Below are positions 14,097 through 14,210 of a stretch of DNA of 14,210 nucleotides, piece by piece. Made by a program: the position numbers and the translations under genes. This DNA comes from Rhizobium sp. Q54 (GTDB taxonomy: Bacteria > Pseudomonadota > Alphaproteobacteria > SMXS01). Within the stretch, counting starts at the first letter, position 1. The number at the start of each line of letters is the position of its first letter. The stretch spans positions 1-14,210 of the forward strand of contig CAMBYA010000024.1 in the NCBI GenBank assembly GCA_945872035.1. The letters run 5' to 3'. Below the pieces are notes generated by a model that saw only the letters and a program-made list of their open reading frames with translations, did not search any database and was not told the DNA's origin.

Positions 14097-14210
14097 ATGG
14101 CCGATTTCATCGTCCGCACCGCGACCCGCCCCGAACTCGACCTCATCGTCGGCTGGGCGGCGAAGGAGGGGTGGAACCCCGGGCTGCGCGACGCCGGCTG
14201 CTTCCACGTC
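14097..14210 (+). CDS. GNAT family N-acetyltransferase (partial, first 38 residues)
   Basis: An open frame begins with ATG at 14097, 4 nt after the stop of the ligase gene, and continues past the right edge. GAGG overlapping the ligase stop (14091-14094) may act as a ribosome site. The 38 visible residues ([19 protein letters not shown], then [19 protein letters not shown]) look like the N-terminus of GNAT proteins that begin with a RxATxxELDLxxxWAAxEGWNPGLxDA pattern. The acetyl-CoA-binding motif would lie beyond the edge. Tight spacing suggests co-transcription with the crotonase and ligase. Substrate unknown. Confidence 0.7.
   Translation, partial: MADFIVRTATRPELDLIVGWAAKEGWNPGLRDAGCFHV

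Noticed and set aside
12197..14146. A 649-codon minus-strand open frame opposite the feruloyl-CoA-synthase-like gene
   Set aside because: Mirror of a well-supported gene, with no motif or ribosome site.

Overview
The window looks like chromosomal DNA from an alphaproteobacterium. It is GC-rich, with coding density close to complete. A PhaR regulator sits divergently beside phaA-phaB, and a large TonB-dependent receptor with a sphingomonad-like plug and TonB box sits among acyl-CoA genes. Rhodospirillales- or Sphingomonadales-type groups fit best, but the genus cannot be fixed from sequence alone. I see no mobile element, rRNA, tRNA, CRISPR array or origin.

Left part (1-2460), polyhydroxyalkanoate block. 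On the minus strand phaA (acetyl-CoA C-acetyltransferase) is followed by phaB (acetoacetyl-CoA reductase), which runs off the left edge. Together they make 3-hydroxybutyryl-CoA from acetyl-CoA. Divergent from them is phaR, the PHA-responsive repressor. A perfect 10-bp inverted repeat (1753-1780) lies between them and overlaps the most upstream phaR ATG. It is a good operator candidate and suggests that phaR really starts at the TTG at 1831. No PHA synthase or phasin lies in the window. A secreted SleB/CwlJ-type cell-wall hydrolase gene follows (2638-3297).

Middle part (3386-8685), plus strand. An MFS transporter overlaps an ACAD10/11-like APH-fold kinase gene by 8 nt. An acyl-CoA dehydrogenase follows, with its own promoter-like site (TTAACA-N17-TATAGT, wrapped in an inverted repeat), and 10 nt later an AMP-forming acyl-CoA ligase. 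The set reads as import, CoA activation, phosphorylation and oxidation of an unknown carboxylic acid. It resembles a split version of the eukaryotic ACAD10/ACAD11 fusion and the bacterial levulinate (lva) pathway.

Right part (8689-14210). A TonB-dependent receptor gene on the minus strand ends tail-to-tail with the ligase, 3 nt apart. Its upstream region (11140-11403) is a 264-bp, partly very AT-rich divergent intergenic stretch. It holds a 42-bp imperfect palindrome, a third copy of that palindrome's half-site and a separate 18-bp palindrome. On the other side a crotonase, a feruloyl-CoA-synthase-like ligase and the start of a GNAT acetyltransferase form a tight plus-strand operon. Outer-membrane uptake, inner-membrane transport, two different acyl-CoA ligases, a kinase, a dehydrogenase and a crotonase thus lie together. 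This suggests a catabolic island for one or more hydrophobic or aromatic carboxylic acids, next to the acetyl-CoA sink of PHB synthesis. The substrate cannot be read from the sequence.
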